From contig JBAZBI010000009.1 in the NCBI GenBank assembly GCA_041671545.1, positions 1-64,000 on the forward strand: a stretch of DNA of 64,000 nt. Direction: 5' to 3'. Numbering within the stretch: position 1 is the first letter of the stretch; each line of letters opens with the position of its first letter. The notes beneath the pieces were generated by a model. The model was not told the origin of the DNA. It saw only the letters and a list, made by a program, of their open reading frames with translations, and did no database searches. The stretch comes from UBA1563 sp041671545. GTDB taxonomy: Bacteria > Bacteroidota > Ignavibacteria > Ignavibacteriales > Ignavibacteriaceae. Below are positions 43,240-52,075 of this stretch, in pieces. Made by a program: the position numbers and the translations under genes.

Positions 43240-45297
43240 TCATTTGGCTCTTGTACCGTTCGGAACTGAAGGATCAATATTCAGGAGATTTAATTTCCCC
43301 TCTCCTTCTACTGCCAAAACCATTCCCTGAGATTCCATTCCCATTAACTTTGCCGGTTTTAGATTTGCGACAATCACTACTTTTTTCCCCACAAGCTCTT
43401 CGGGAGAATAATGTTTTGCAATTCCGGCAAGTATCTGTCTTTGTTCGGAACCTAAGGAAACTTTTAACTTTAAGAGTTTTTCACTCTTCGCAACTTTTTC
43501 CGCTTCGAGAACTTCAGCAACTTTTAACTGAACTTTTTGAAAATCATCAAATGAAATTAATTCATCTTCCACTTTTGGTTCTTCTGCTTTTGTTTCAACA
43601 ATTTCATCTGCTTCTACCTTTGCCAGGAATGGAACTAGCTCTTCATCTTCAATTTTTTTGAAGAGAATTTCAAAATCATGTAGCTGATGTCCGGCGCTTA
43701 AATGTAGTTGACCGCATAAATCCCATTCAACGGGACGAGAATTAAGCATCGAGAATATTTTCTGTGAAGAGTTAGGAATTATCGGTTCAATTAGTTCAGC
43801 TAAAGTAAAAATGGTTTGCAGACAAATATTCAAAGTAGTTGAGCATTTCTCTTTATCTGATTTAATTGTCTTCCAGGGTTCGGCATCATTAAAATATTTA
43901 TTTGCCGCGCGAGCTAAATTCATAATCTCAAGCGTAGCATCTTTTATTTTATAATTCTCAAACAGCAGTGATGTTTTAGCCGGATACGATTCCAACAGCG
44001 CTAACATTGCTTGATCTATTTCTTCTAATTTAAATTGTGGGGGAACTTTCCCTTCAAAATTCTTGGCGACGAAGGTAAATGTCCGGTTAATAAAATTTCC
44101 GAGAATAGAAGACAGCTCGTTATTATTACGCGCCTGGAATTCCTTCCAATGGAAATCGGTATCACGCATTTCCGGTAAATTTGCCGCAAGCGTGTAGCGC
44201 AGCGGATCGGCAGGAAATGCTTTTAAGAAATCGATAACATCAATTCCCCAATTTCTGCTTTTAGAAAACTTCTTCCCTTCAAAATTATAAAATTCATTTG
44301 CCGGAACATTTTGCGGAAGAACATATTTATCATCCCTTCCGTCATTCCAAGCCATTAACATCGCGGGAAAGAAAATTGTATGGAAAACAACGTTGTCTTT
44401 GCCGATAAAGGCAACATATTTTGTTTTGGGATCCTGCCAATAATTTTTCCAGAGATCAGGCTCACCTCGTTTTTCAGAAAGTTCTTTTGCTGCGGAAATG
44501 TAACCGAGAACAGCTTCAAACCAAACGTAAAGCACTTTTCCTTTTGCATCGTCAAGCGGAACGGGAATTCCCCAATCAAGATCGCGCGTTACGGCTCTAT
44601 CCTGCAATCCGTCTTTGAACCAGCTTCTGCAATATTGAAGTACGTTTTCTTTCCAGTGGAATTTCTCATCCATATCCTTTATATATGCTTCAAGTCTCTC
44701 TTGAAATTTCCCAAGCGGAAAAAACCAATGAGAAGTCTCTTTAAGCACCGGAGAGTTTCCACTTATTTTACTGACCGGATTTTTCAACGCGCTTGGTTCA
44801 TACAACGCACCGCAATTTTCACATTCGTCGCTTCTGGCGCTTTCATTTCCACAATTAGGACACGTTCCTTCAACATAACGATCCGGCAAAAACATGTTTG
44901 CTTTTTCGTCATAAAATTGAAGCGTCTTCTTTTCTTTTAATAAACCTTGTTTGTGAAATTCAAGAAAAAATTCTTTACCGGTTTCGTGATGGATAGGAAG
45001 ACTTGTGCGGGAATAAATGTCGAAGTTCATTCCGAACTTTTCAAAAGAGTCTTTGTTTATTTCGTGGAATCTATCAATAATGTTCTTCGGTTTTAGCCCT
45101 TCTTTATCAGCGGTTATCGTAATCGGAACCCCGTGTTCATCTGAACCGCAAACAAAAAGAATGTCGTTACCCTTTAATCGGTTGTATCTCACGAAAATAT
45201 CGGCAGGAAGGTACGCGCCAGCCAAATGACCGAGATGTATCGGACCGTTGGCATAAGGAAGTGCGGCAGTAACGAGAATTTTTTCTTTGTTCAACAA
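43240..45297 (-). CDS. metG: Methionyl-tRNA synthetase
   Basis: Class I synthetase of 685 residues charging tRNA-Met. It has the HIGH-type motif GPIHLGHLAGAY (about 17-28), a zinc knuckle CPNCGNESARSDECENCG (about 145-162), the KMSKS-type loop KFSKSRNW (about 350) and a C-terminal tRNA-binding (Trbp111-like) domain from about 575 (FDDFQKVQLKVAEVLEAEKV). There is no ATG: two TTG codons stand at 45297 and 45294, and the second has the better spacing (7 nt) from GGA. Confidence 0.96.
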   Translation of the reverse strand: MLNKEKILVTAALPYANGPIHLGHLAGAYLPADIFVRYNRLKGNDILFVCGSDEHGVPITITADKEGLKPKNIIDRFHEINKDSFEKFGMNFDIYSRTSLPIHHETGKEFFLEFHKQGLLKEKKTLQFYDEKANMFLPDRYVEGTCPNCGNESARSDECENCGALYEPSALKNPVSKISGNSPVLKETSHWFFPLGKFQERLEAYIKDMDEKFHWKENVLQYCRSWFKDGLQDRAVTRDLDWGIPVPLDDAKGKVLYVWFEAVLGYISAAKELSEKRGEPDLWKNYWQDPKTKYVAFIGKDNVVFHTIFFPAMLMAWNDGRDDKYVLPQNVPANEFYNFEGKKFSKSRNWGIDVIDFLKAFPADPLRYTLAANLPEMRDTDFHWKEFQARNNNELSSILGNFINRTFTFVAKNFEGKVPPQFKLEEIDQAMLALLESYPAKTSLLFENYKIKDATLEIMNLARAANKYFNDAEPWKTIKSDKEKCSTTLNICLQTIFTLAELIEPIIPNSSQKIFSMLNSRPVEWDLCGQLHLSAGHQLHDFEILFKKIEDEELVPFLAKVEADEIVETKAEEPKVEDELISFDDFQKVQLKVAEVLEAEKVAKSEKLLKLKVSLGSEQRQILAGIAKHYSPEELVGKKVVIVANLKPAKLMGMESQGMVLAVEGEGKLNLLNIDPSVPNGTRAK

Positions 45298-45413
45298 TTA
45301 TTCCGTAATTTTGTTAAAATTTCGCTTTAAATATAAGCATATTTTTTTTCTCTTTAATCGAACAATTCTCGTTTGCGTGAGAATGACCATAAATTTTAAT
45401 CATTGAGGCTGTT

Positions 45414-46688
45414 TTGGAGTACATCTTATTAACAATTGAAATAGTAATTCTATTTGTCCTATTTATCCTCTATCAAAAAATCACGAGGAAAAAGGATGAG
45501 CTTTTGCTGCCGGAAATAGAAAACAAACTCCGCGACGGTTTTGACAAGTTAGACGAATTACAAAAAAAAGAGTTTCAGCGAAACCGTGAAGAAACCGGTT
45601 TACAGCAAAAAAATCTTCGGGAAGAAGTTTTCTCATCGTTTAAGAAATTTGAGGATTCTCTCTTCCATCAATTCACAACCTTTTCCGAGCGGCTTGAAAA
45701 GCTTACCCAAATGAACGATAAAAAGTTTGAAGAACTGAAAGAAAAGGTAGAACAGAAACTCCAAACGCTTCAGGAAAGTAACTCTCTGAAATTGGAAGAA
45801 ATGAGAGTAACTGTTGATGAAAAACTCCACTCCACTTTGGAAAAACGTTTGGGTGAATCATTCAAACTTGTTAGCGATCGACTTGAGCAAGTCCATAAAG
45901 GTTTGGGCGAAATGCAAACTTTAGCAGTCGGCGTTGGCGATCTGAAAAAAGTTTTAACAAATGTAAAATCACGCGGAACGTGGGGAGAAATCCAGTTGGA
46001 AAATTTGATCGACCAGCTTTTAACTCCCGAACAGTACGCAAAAAATATCGCTACTAAAAAAGGAAGCGGCGATAGAGTTGAATTCGCAATCAAAATGCCG
46101 GGACGCGGAACAGATAAGAATGAAGTTCTTTGGCTTCCTATCGATGCGAAATTCCCGATGGAAGATTACCAACGCTTGCAGATTGCGCAAGACGCGGTTG
46201 ATCTGGTAGCAATAGAAGACGCTTCCAAAGCGCTTGAGAATAGAATTAAAGGAGAGGCGAAAACCATATTTGATAAATATCTCGATCCTCCGAACACGAC
46301 GGATTTTGCCTTAATGTTTCTTCCGGTAGAGGGATTGTTTGCAGAAGTATTGCGCCGCCCGGGACTAATTGAGAAAATTCAATCTGAATATAAAGTTGTG
46401 CTTACCGGGCCGACAACATTAACGGCTATTCTAAATAGTCTGCAAATGGGATTTAGAACTCTGGCAATTGAAAAACGTTCGAGCGAAGTTTGGAGTCTGT
46501 TAGGAGCGGTTAAAACTGAATTCGGAAAGTTCGGCGATATTCTTGAAAAAACGCAAAAGAAACTTGCTGAAGCAAGCAACACGATTGACGATGCCTCCAA
46601 ACGTTCTCGCGCAATTGAAAGAAGATTACGGGATGTACAAGAATTACCAGTGGGAGAGCAACAGATTGGGCTTGAGTTGGATGAGTAA
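45414..46688 (+). CDS. rmuC: RmuC-family DNA recombination protein
   Basis: The 424-residue protein starts at TTG (45414) with GAGG 5 nt upstream. It has a membrane helix at 3-22, a long coiled coil (about 30-165, rich in E/K/L) and the RmuC nuclease-like domain (about 170-390) with GTWGEIQLENLIDQLL and LWLPIDAKFPMEDYQRL, the core of the PD-(D/E)xK-like fold. RmuC limits inversions at short repeats in E. coli. It is a single-gene unit between two minus-strand blocks. Confidence 0.93.
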   Translation: MEYILLTIEIVILFVLFILYQKITRKKDELLLPEIENKLRDGFDKLDELQKKEFQRNREETGLQQKNLREEVFSSFKKFEDSLFHQFTTFSERLEKLTQMNDKKFEELKEKVEQKLQTLQESNSLKLEEMRVTVDEKLHSTLEKRLGESFKLVSDRLEQVHKGLGEMQTLAVGVGDLKKVLTNVKSRGTWGEIQLENLIDQLLTPEQYAKNIATKKGSGDRVEFAIKMPGRGTDKNEVLWLPIDAKFPMEDYQRLQIAQDAVDLVAIEDASKALENRIKGEAKTIFDKYLDPPNTTDFALMFLPVEGLFAEVLRRPGLIEKIQSEYKVVLTGPTTLTAILNSLQMGFRTLAIEKRSSEVWSLLGAVKTEFGKFGDILEKTQKKLAEASNTIDDASKRSRAIERRLRDVQELPVGEQQIGLELDE

Positions 46689-46725
46689 AAAGAATAGAAA
46701 TTACTAAATGGAGATATGAATTAAT

Positions 46726-47427
46726 TTATTTTGAAGACTGAACAAAGTCTTCAATTCTTCTTCCCCCCATAAAACGTTGGTTATAATAGCCTCCTTCAAG
46801 TGAAGAAACTACCACCCCAAGTTTTGTACTTGAGTGTGCGAATATGTTATTCCCCAGATAAATACCTACATGCCCCGGACGAACTCTTCTGCGCGTGTTA
46901 AAAAAAACAAGATCACCAAACTTCAAATCTTCGGTGTTATCAATATCCTCGCCTTGTGTAAATTGTTCACGTGCAGAACGAAGGAGCGAAAAATTCAGAG
47001 AACTTTTAAAAACCGTTTGAGTGAATGCGGAACAGTCAATTCCATTTTTTGTATTTCCTCCATATTTGTATGGAGTGTTCAGCCAGCGGATTATTTCCAT
47101 CAACATCTTTTCTTTAGAAGTTCCGAAGTCGTTATCAATTGCATCTTCGTTCAACGTAAACTTTTTTAGAATTTCTTTGGAATTAATTCGGGAGGAGTCC
47201 GCATCGTAATCTTCAAGCTCGTCTTCACTCTCGTTTACCAATAACGAATCATTTGCAGGAATATTCCGGATAGAATCTTGTTCGTGATTGAAGCGAAGAT
47301 TTTCGGCATATTCCTTTTCCTGTTTGGTATTTTTAGAATAACGTGTGGATTGGCTTATAGAAGAACAGCCGGTCATCAACAGAATTCCGGCTGTTATTAA
47401 AAATGGAACAATAATTTTGCAGCTCAC
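46726..47427 (-). CDS. NlpC/P60 lipoprotein, peptidoglycan endopeptidase
   Basis: The 233-residue protein starts at GTG (47427) and has a lipoprotein signal with lipobox LMTGC. After an acidic linker (50-85) comes the NlpC/P60 domain: catalytic Cys in NGIDCSAFTQ (about 131), His in PGHVGIYLG (about 184) and a third polar residue in FAHSS. It cleaves stem peptides in the wall, similar to Spr/MepS. It is 4 nt downstream of the sigma factor gene. Confidence 0.9.
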   Translation of the reverse strand: MSCKIIVPFLITAGILLMTGCSSISQSTRYSKNTKQEKEYAENLRFNHEQDSIRNIPANDSLLVNESEDELEDYDADSSRINSKEILKKFTLNEDAIDNDFGTSKEKMLMEIIRWLNTPYKYGGNTKNGIDCSAFTQTVFKSSLNFSLLRSAREQFTQGEDIDNTEDLKFGDLVFFNTRRRVRPGHVGIYLGNNIFAHSSTKLGVVVSSLEGGYYNQRFMGGRRIEDFVQSSK

Positions 47428-47431
47428 AAGC

Positions 47432-48286
47432 TTAACCGAGATACGCTTTAAGATTTTTACTGCGTGAGGCGTGGCGCAATCTTCTGATCGCTTTTTCTTT
47501 AATTTGGCGTACGCGCTCGCGGGTTAAATTAAATCTTTCTCCAATTTCTTCAAGGGTTAACGAATGTTCTTTGTTCAATCCGAAATAGAGTTTAATAACT
47601 TCCGCTTCACGTTCGGTTAAGGTAGAAAGCGCTCTTTCAATTTCGGTTTTTAAGGATTCGGTCATCAACGTCTGATCCGGCTGCGGATGTTGATCGTTCT
47701 GAAGAACGTCGAGTAATCTGTTGTCTTCACCTTGTGCAAAAGGTGCGTCCATTGAAACGTGTCTGCCGGAAATTTTTAAAGTATCGGCAACTTCATTAAC
47801 ATCCATTTCAAGTTCAGTTGCTAATTCAGCAGCACTTGGTTCGCGTTCGTATTCTTGTTCGAGATTGCTATAGGCTTTCCCGATCTTATTTAATGCGCCA
47901 ACACGGTTTAACGGCAACCGGACAATTCTGGATTGTTCAGCTAACGCCTGCAAAATTGATTGACGAATCCACCAAACTGCGTAAGAAATAAATTTGAACC
48001 CTCTGGTTTCATCAAATCTTTTTGCGGCTTTTATCAAGCCGAGATTTCCCTCGTTGATTAAATCCCCAAGTGACAACCCTTGATTTTGATACTGTTTAGC
48101 CACGCTCACAACAAATCGGAGATTTGCTTTTGTAAGTTGTTCTAAGGCTAATTGCTCTCCTTTTTTAATTCGAATGGCTAATTCAATTTCTTGTTCGGGA
48201 TTAAGAAGGCTAACTTTTCCAATTTCCTGCAAATATTTATCGAGAGACTGGCTCTCACGATTGGTATATTGCTTAGTTATTCTCAC
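47432..48286 (-). CDS. rpoD: Primary RNA polymerase sigma factor (RpoD/SigA type, short form)
   Basis: The 284-residue protein has regions 1.2 (SLDKYLQEIGKV), 2 (LRFVVSVAKQYQNQGLSLGDLINEGNLGLIKAAKRFDETRGFKFISYAVWWIRQSI, core binding and -10 recognition), 3 and 4 (LTLEEIGERFNLTRERVRQIKEKAIRRLR, -35 helix-turn-helix). It lacks region 1.1 and the non-conserved insert, the short type typical of Bacteroidetes/Chlorobi primary sigma factors. The -10 recognition helix still has the Q/W residues for TATAAT-like promoters. Gene order places it 15 nt after two microcompartment genes. Confidence 0.92.
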   Translation of the reverse strand: MRITKQYTNRESQSLDKYLQEIGKVSLLNPEQEIELAIRIKKGEQLALEQLTKANLRFVVSVAKQYQNQGLSLGDLINEGNLGLIKAAKRFDETRGFKFISYAVWWIRQSILQALAEQSRIVRLPLNRVGALNKIGKAYSNLEQEYEREPSAAELATELEMDVNEVADTLKISGRHVSMDAPFAQGEDNRLLDVLQNDQHPQPDQTLMTESLKTEIERALSTLTEREAEVIKLYFGLNKEHSLTLEEIGERFNLTRERVRQIKEKAIRRLRHASRSKNLKAYLG

Positions 48287-48301
48287 GTGTATTCCTCGTA
48301 A

Positions 48302-48571
48302 TTAATGTGCTAAATTTATAGTGTCAACAATTCCAACAATTGAGGCATCCACCGGGGCAAAATCGACCGGAAGTGGAATAACCGCTTCGCTTGCAGTAAT
48401 GTAAACAACAACTTCTCCGGGACCTGCGCCAACTGTATCGACTGCAATAATCGGTTCCCCTAAATTCTCAAGTTCCGCAGATATAGGTTGGACAATCATC
48501 ATTTTTAAGCTGAAAAGAGCTTCGTATTTTTTCGTAGCCCAGACATTTCCTATCACTTTTCCAAAATACAT
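48302..48571 (-). CDS. EutN/CcmL-family microcompartment vertex protein (copy 1)
   Basis: The 89-residue protein fits the EutN/CcmL/CsoS4 (PF03319) pentamer that caps vertices of bacterial microcompartments: FGKVIGNVWATKKYEALFSLKMMIVQPI at the start and the central AVDTVGAGPGEVVVYITAS. It lies 101 nt after a second copy and 15 nt before the sigma factor gene. No BMC-H or BMC-T shell genes are in the window. Confidence 0.9.
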   Translation of the reverse strand: MYFGKVIGNVWATKKYEALFSLKMMIVQPISAELENLGEPIIAVDTVGAGPGEVVVYITASEAVIPLPVDFAPVDASIVGIVDTINLAH

Positions 48572-48672
48572 TCAACAACCTAACAGTTAAAAGGACTTAA
48601 AAAAAGACTTGCAAATTTAAGGTATTCCATTGCCATTATCAACTTAATTAATTCCCCATTTTGGGTAGATTA

Positions 48673-48948
48673 CTACTGATTTACCGGGATATCCAATTTG
48701 TCCACAATCGCCATAACCACAGCGTCAACCGGGCGATTTTTGGTGTTATTTGTTTGTCTAGCCGAGCTTCCGGTGGCAACAAGCACGATCTCCCCTTCTC
48801 CTGCGCCAACGCTGTCAACAGCGACAACAAAATTCTCTTTTTCTTTAAAATCCAAACTAAGTTGTCTAACAATCAACAGTTTTGAGCCAACAAGATTTTC
48901 ATCTTTTTTAGTTGACCAGACAGTACCGATAACTTTTCCTAATATCAT
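48673..48948 (-). CDS. EutN/CcmL-family microcompartment vertex protein (copy 2)
   Basis: The 91-residue protein is a paralogue of the gene at 48302: LGKVIGTVWSTKKDENLVGSKLLIVRQL and AVDSVGAGEGEIVLVATGSSARQ, the canonical GAGxGexVl-tGssAR vertex-protein motif, which is better conserved here than in copy 1. AGGTTTG precedes the ATG. It is 54 nt after deoB on the same strand. Confidence 0.92.
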   Translation of the reverse strand: MILGKVIGTVWSTKKDENLVGSKLLIVRQLSLDFKEKENFVVAVDSVGAGEGEIVLVATGSSARQTNNTKNRPVDAVVMAIVDKLDIPVNQ

Positions 48949-49002
48949 TTTACAAACCTATAGATGTTTTTTATCGTTTTCACAAATTGTCTTAACAAAA
49001 AT

Positions 49003-50211
49003 CTACTCATTCAAAAAACTCTTTCCTTTAAGTGAATTTTTAACTTTAAAAAATTCTGCAACGGTTTTTCCTGCGTCCGAAAAGGTTTCGCGGGTTCCCA
49101 AATTTTTCCCGAATTTATTTTTTTTGTAAAACAAGATCGGAACATACTCGCGCGAATGATCTGTACTTGGTGTAGTCGGATCGTTGCCGTGATCTGCTGA
49201 AAGGAGCAGAACATCTGTGTCGTCCATTTTATCAATCAAAGATGGGAGAAAATTATCAAATTCTCTCAACGCTTTTGCAAAACCAATTGGATCATTTCTG
49301 TGTCCGAAGTAAACATCAAAGTCAACAAGATTTGTAAAAATGAAGCTGTTTGAAACTTTGGACGCATACTTCAAAGTTTTGTTACAACCTTCTTTGTTTG
49401 ATTTAGTCGGATCTTGAATTTGAATTCCTCTTCGATTGAAGAGATCATTTATCTTTCCTACACCAATTGTATTTATCTTTTTTTCGTATAAAACATCCAA
49501 AATCGTTTTATCGGTCGGATCAATTGCGTAGTCATGCCGGTTTGTAGTTCTTGTAAAATTTCCTTTCGTTCCAAGGAAGGGGCGGGCGATCACTCTGCCA
49601 ACAAGATATGGAGATGAAATAACTTTTTCGCGAGTGATTTTACAAATTTCATAAAGCTGCGGTAACGGAATTACTTCTTCGTGCGCTGCAATTTGGAAAA
49701 CTGAATCAGCAGAAGTATAGATTATCGGGAAACCGGATTTAACATGTTCCGCACCAAGCTCTTTAATTATCTCCGTACCGGAAGCCGGTTTGTTCCCTAA
49801 AAATCCTTTACATTTTGTGTACTTCAAAAACCTTTGCAGCATATCATCTGGAAATCCATTCGGGAAATAAGAAAAATCATAATCGATGTTGATGCCGGCA
49901 AGTTCCCAGTGTCCCGTAATTGAGTCTTTTCCTTTTGAAACTTCTGTTAATTTTCCGTATGAAGCAGTTGAGAAAGTAACCGGATCAACTCCCAGTATTG
50001 GGGCAATATTACCTAATCCAAAAGCTTTGAGCTGAGGCAAATCCAATCCTCCAACAGCCTTTGCAAGATTCACAAGCGTGTTGCTTCCTTGATCTCCATA
50101 ATCATGCGCATCCGGTAATTCTCCGATTCCTACCCCATCTAATACTATGAAAATAAAATTATTTATCGCTGCCTCAATTAATATTTCTAACTTTGTTACC
50201 GCCGCTCTCAA
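49003..50211 (-). CDS. deoB: Phosphopentomutase
   Basis: The enzyme interconverts ribose/deoxyribose 1- and 5-phosphates in nucleoside salvage. It has the alkaline-phosphatase-fold metal motifs IVLDGVGIGELPDA near the start, SADHGNDPTTPSTDHSREYVP near the end and a DSVFQIAAHEE core. Length is about 390-400, normal. The start is uncertain: the only ordinary in-frame start is TTG at 50211, inside the previous gene and without a ribosome site. An ATA codon at 50166 follows TGAGGCAGCG at ideal spacing and would give INNFIFIVLDGVGIG, which matches the usual N-terminus; AUA starts are rare. Confidence 0.92.
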   Translation of the reverse strand: MRAAVTKLEILIEAAINNFIFIVLDGVGIGELPDAHDYGDQGSNTLVNLAKAVGGLDLPQLKAFGLGNIAPILGVDPVTFSTASYGKLTEVSKGKDSITGHWELAGINIDYDFSYFPNGFPDDMLQRFLKYTKCKGFLGNKPASGTEIIKELGAEHVKSGFPIIYTSADSVFQIAAHEEVIPLPQLYEICKITREKVISSPYLVGRVIARPFLGTKGNFTRTTNRHDYAIDPTDKTILDVLYEKKINTIGVGKINDLFNRRGIQIQDPTKSNKEGCNKTLKYASKVSNSFIFTNLVDFDVYFGHRNDPIGFAKALREFDNFLPSLIDKMDDTDVLLLSADHGNDPTTPSTDHSREYVPILFYKKNKFGKNLGTRETFSDAGKTVAEFFKVKNSLKGKSFLNE

Positions 50212-52033
50212 TCGCTTTTTCTAAAGCGAGGTTGGCGTTATAGAGAACTTCTTCACTATCTGTTTTTCCTTTTGCGGATGCGACTCCAGCGGAAATTGTA
50301 AATGTAGTCTGGCGTGCAACAACCGAGATTGGCTGTCGTGCAATTTTTACTCTTAATTTTTCTGCCCAGATGTAAACATCTTTTGATGAATAGTTTAGAA
50401 AAAATACTGCGAATAATTTTTCATCGAGACGCCCGAATAAGCGATATGGATTTACATCAGAAAGAATCATTTCGGAAATAGATGAAACAATTTTTCCGAA
50501 CGGGTTGCCGTCAAAAAGAGATTCTTGTTCCAGAAATTCATCTATGCGAATCAGCGCGATAGAACAATCAATATTAAATTCTTTAGCTTTGATCAACTCT
50601 TCCGCAACTCTGTCGTTAAAAGTTTTTGCATTCAAAGCTTTTGTTTCGATATCGATTGCCAGGTAACTTTTAAGAACACTCTGAGTTGCAAAAGAATAAA
50701 TGATGAATGACAAAATTCCGACCGAGCTGAGTAGAAAATCAATATCGGACTTTGAATAAGCGTTTTTCCGTAAGCTTTCAAAACAAAGCGCACCATAGTT
50801 TTGGTTTTGAAATACCAGTGGAATTACAACAAATGAACCATCAAACGTAACGTCTTCATTTTTGGAAAATCGTTTATAATCGTTTGCTGAAGTGTCGTCT
50901 ATTTTTACTGGCAAACCGGTCAAAATACTTTTACCGGCAAGTGTTCCGTTCAAATCAATTTCCAAATTCTCGCCAATATATTTCAGCGATGTTTTATTCT
51001 TTACGCGCATCGTTTTAAAATTTTTAGCCATCGGATTGTAATAGACAAAAACAAACGCATCCCAGGTAAGTAAAAACTCGATCGATTTTTCAAGCGCCTG
51101 CATTACATCTTTCTCGGTTTCAAAAGATGAAGAAGGAGTGATTAAACTTAGCAAGCCGTGCAGTCTTCGTTGAGAAACAAATTCTGAAAATTTCTGTTCA
51201 AAAATATTTATAAGAATTGTTATTAACCGGACAAACCGGCCAAGCGAAAAAATAGTTTCTATTCCAAAGCTATCATTCATTTTGGAATCAATCGCAAGAA
51301 CGCCGATCATTTCCTTCTCGTAGTATATAGGAACTCCGACAAAACTTTTTATTCCTTGAGGAGATGTGTAATAGCGGATAACATCAGCTTCGGCAGTTTT
51401 CGAAATATCGGAAAGAAGTTCCGGTTCACCGGTCGTAACTATCTTGCTTAGAATATCATCTTCAATTGCCAATTTATTTTTAGATATCTCCGTCGAGTTT
51501 GAAACAAATCTTTCTACGGAAAGTTTTTCTCTCTTCTTGTTGTACCAAAAGAAAATTGCCGTGTTAGAAACATAAGCTTCTTTTATTACCGAAAGAATTT
51601 TTTCTAAAATAAAAGAGAATTGCCCATCGTAACCTATTTCTTTAGGTAGTTCTTCATTAACAATTTCAGAAAAACGCTCTTTAAGATCAGGAGGTTTTTC
51701 AAGTGAAAGAGGAGTTTTGACTTTAAAATAATTTGCTTCTGTAATTATTTGAGAACTTGGATGTTTAGCAATGATCTCAAATGAGCTTTCATCATCAAGT
51801 GTCTGGGGCGGAAAATGTTTTTCTTCAACTTCCGGTTCGCTTCTTTCTGCCTGAAGATCAAAAATGGGAGGTTTGCGAAAGCTGTCTCTCAAAAAAAGAA
51901 TTGAACCTACATAGATAACGGAGAGGAGTATCGCAATAATTCTTATTGCAACATCTTGCACAAAAATTGGAATGGAAAGTAAAACGGGAAAAATTAAAAA
52001 AATTAGAAATCTTTTCTTTTGTCTTCTATCCAT
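50174..52033 (-). CDS. Membrane-anchored GAF protein with degenerate GGDEF domain
   Basis: The 619-residue protein has two membrane helices (about 9-27 and 30-48), a linker, two GAF-like domains (about 150-270 and 290-440, for example GVPIYYEKEMIGVLAIDSK and VVIPLVFQNQNYGALCFES) and a C-terminal diguanylate-cyclase fold (about 465-615, LNAKTFNDRVAEELIKA...). The GGDEF signature is replaced by GRLDEKLF, so cyclase activity is doubtful; it may bind GTP or act as a sensor scaffold. It is the gene preceding deoB and overlaps its longest frame. Confidence 0.8.
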   Translation of the reverse strand: MDRRQKKRFLIFLIFPVLLSIPIFVQDVAIRIIAILLSVIYVGSILFLRDSFRKPPIFDLQAERSEPEVEEKHFPPQTLDDESSFEIIAKHPSSQIITEANYFKVKTPLSLEKPPDLKERFSEIVNEELPKEIGYDGQFSFILEKILSVIKEAYVSNTAIFFWYNKKREKLSVERFVSNSTEISKNKLAIEDDILSKIVTTGEPELLSDISKTAEADVIRYYTSPQGIKSFVGVPIYYEKEMIGVLAIDSKMNDSFGIETIFSLGRFVRLITILINIFEQKFSEFVSQRRLHGLLSLITPSSSFETEKDVMQALEKSIEFLLTWDAFVFVYYNPMAKNFKTMRVKNKTSLKYIGENLEIDLNGTLAGKSILTGLPVKIDDTSANDYKRFSKNEDVTFDGSFVVIPLVFQNQNYGALCFESLRKNAYSKSDIDFLLSSVGILSFIIYSFATQSVLKSYLAIDIETKALNAKTFNDRVAEELIKAKEFNIDCSIALIRIDEFLEQESLFDGNPFGKIVSSISEMILSDVNPYRLFGRLDEKLFAVFFLNYSSKDVYIWAEKLRVKIARQPISVVARQTTFTISAGVASAKGKTDSEEVLYNANLALEKAIESGGNKVRNIN

Positions 52034-52075
52034 AGCAATGCAAAATGTTTAATTAATTTTTTGCTAAATATAACC

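Noticed and set aside
43251..43661. A 136-codon Leu/Pro-rich frame antisense to the metG tRNA-binding domain
   Set aside because: Composition follows from the complement of Glu/Lys-rich codons of metG; no independent evidence.
44380..44940. A 186-codon frame antisense to metG
   Set aside because: It lies wholly opposite conserved codons of methionyl-tRNA synthetase, has no ribosome site and resembles no protein.
46732..46751. GAAGACT/AGTCTTC stem at the rmuC-nlpC convergence as a terminator
   Set aside because: The stem is inside the end of the NlpC gene and has no T-run on either strand.
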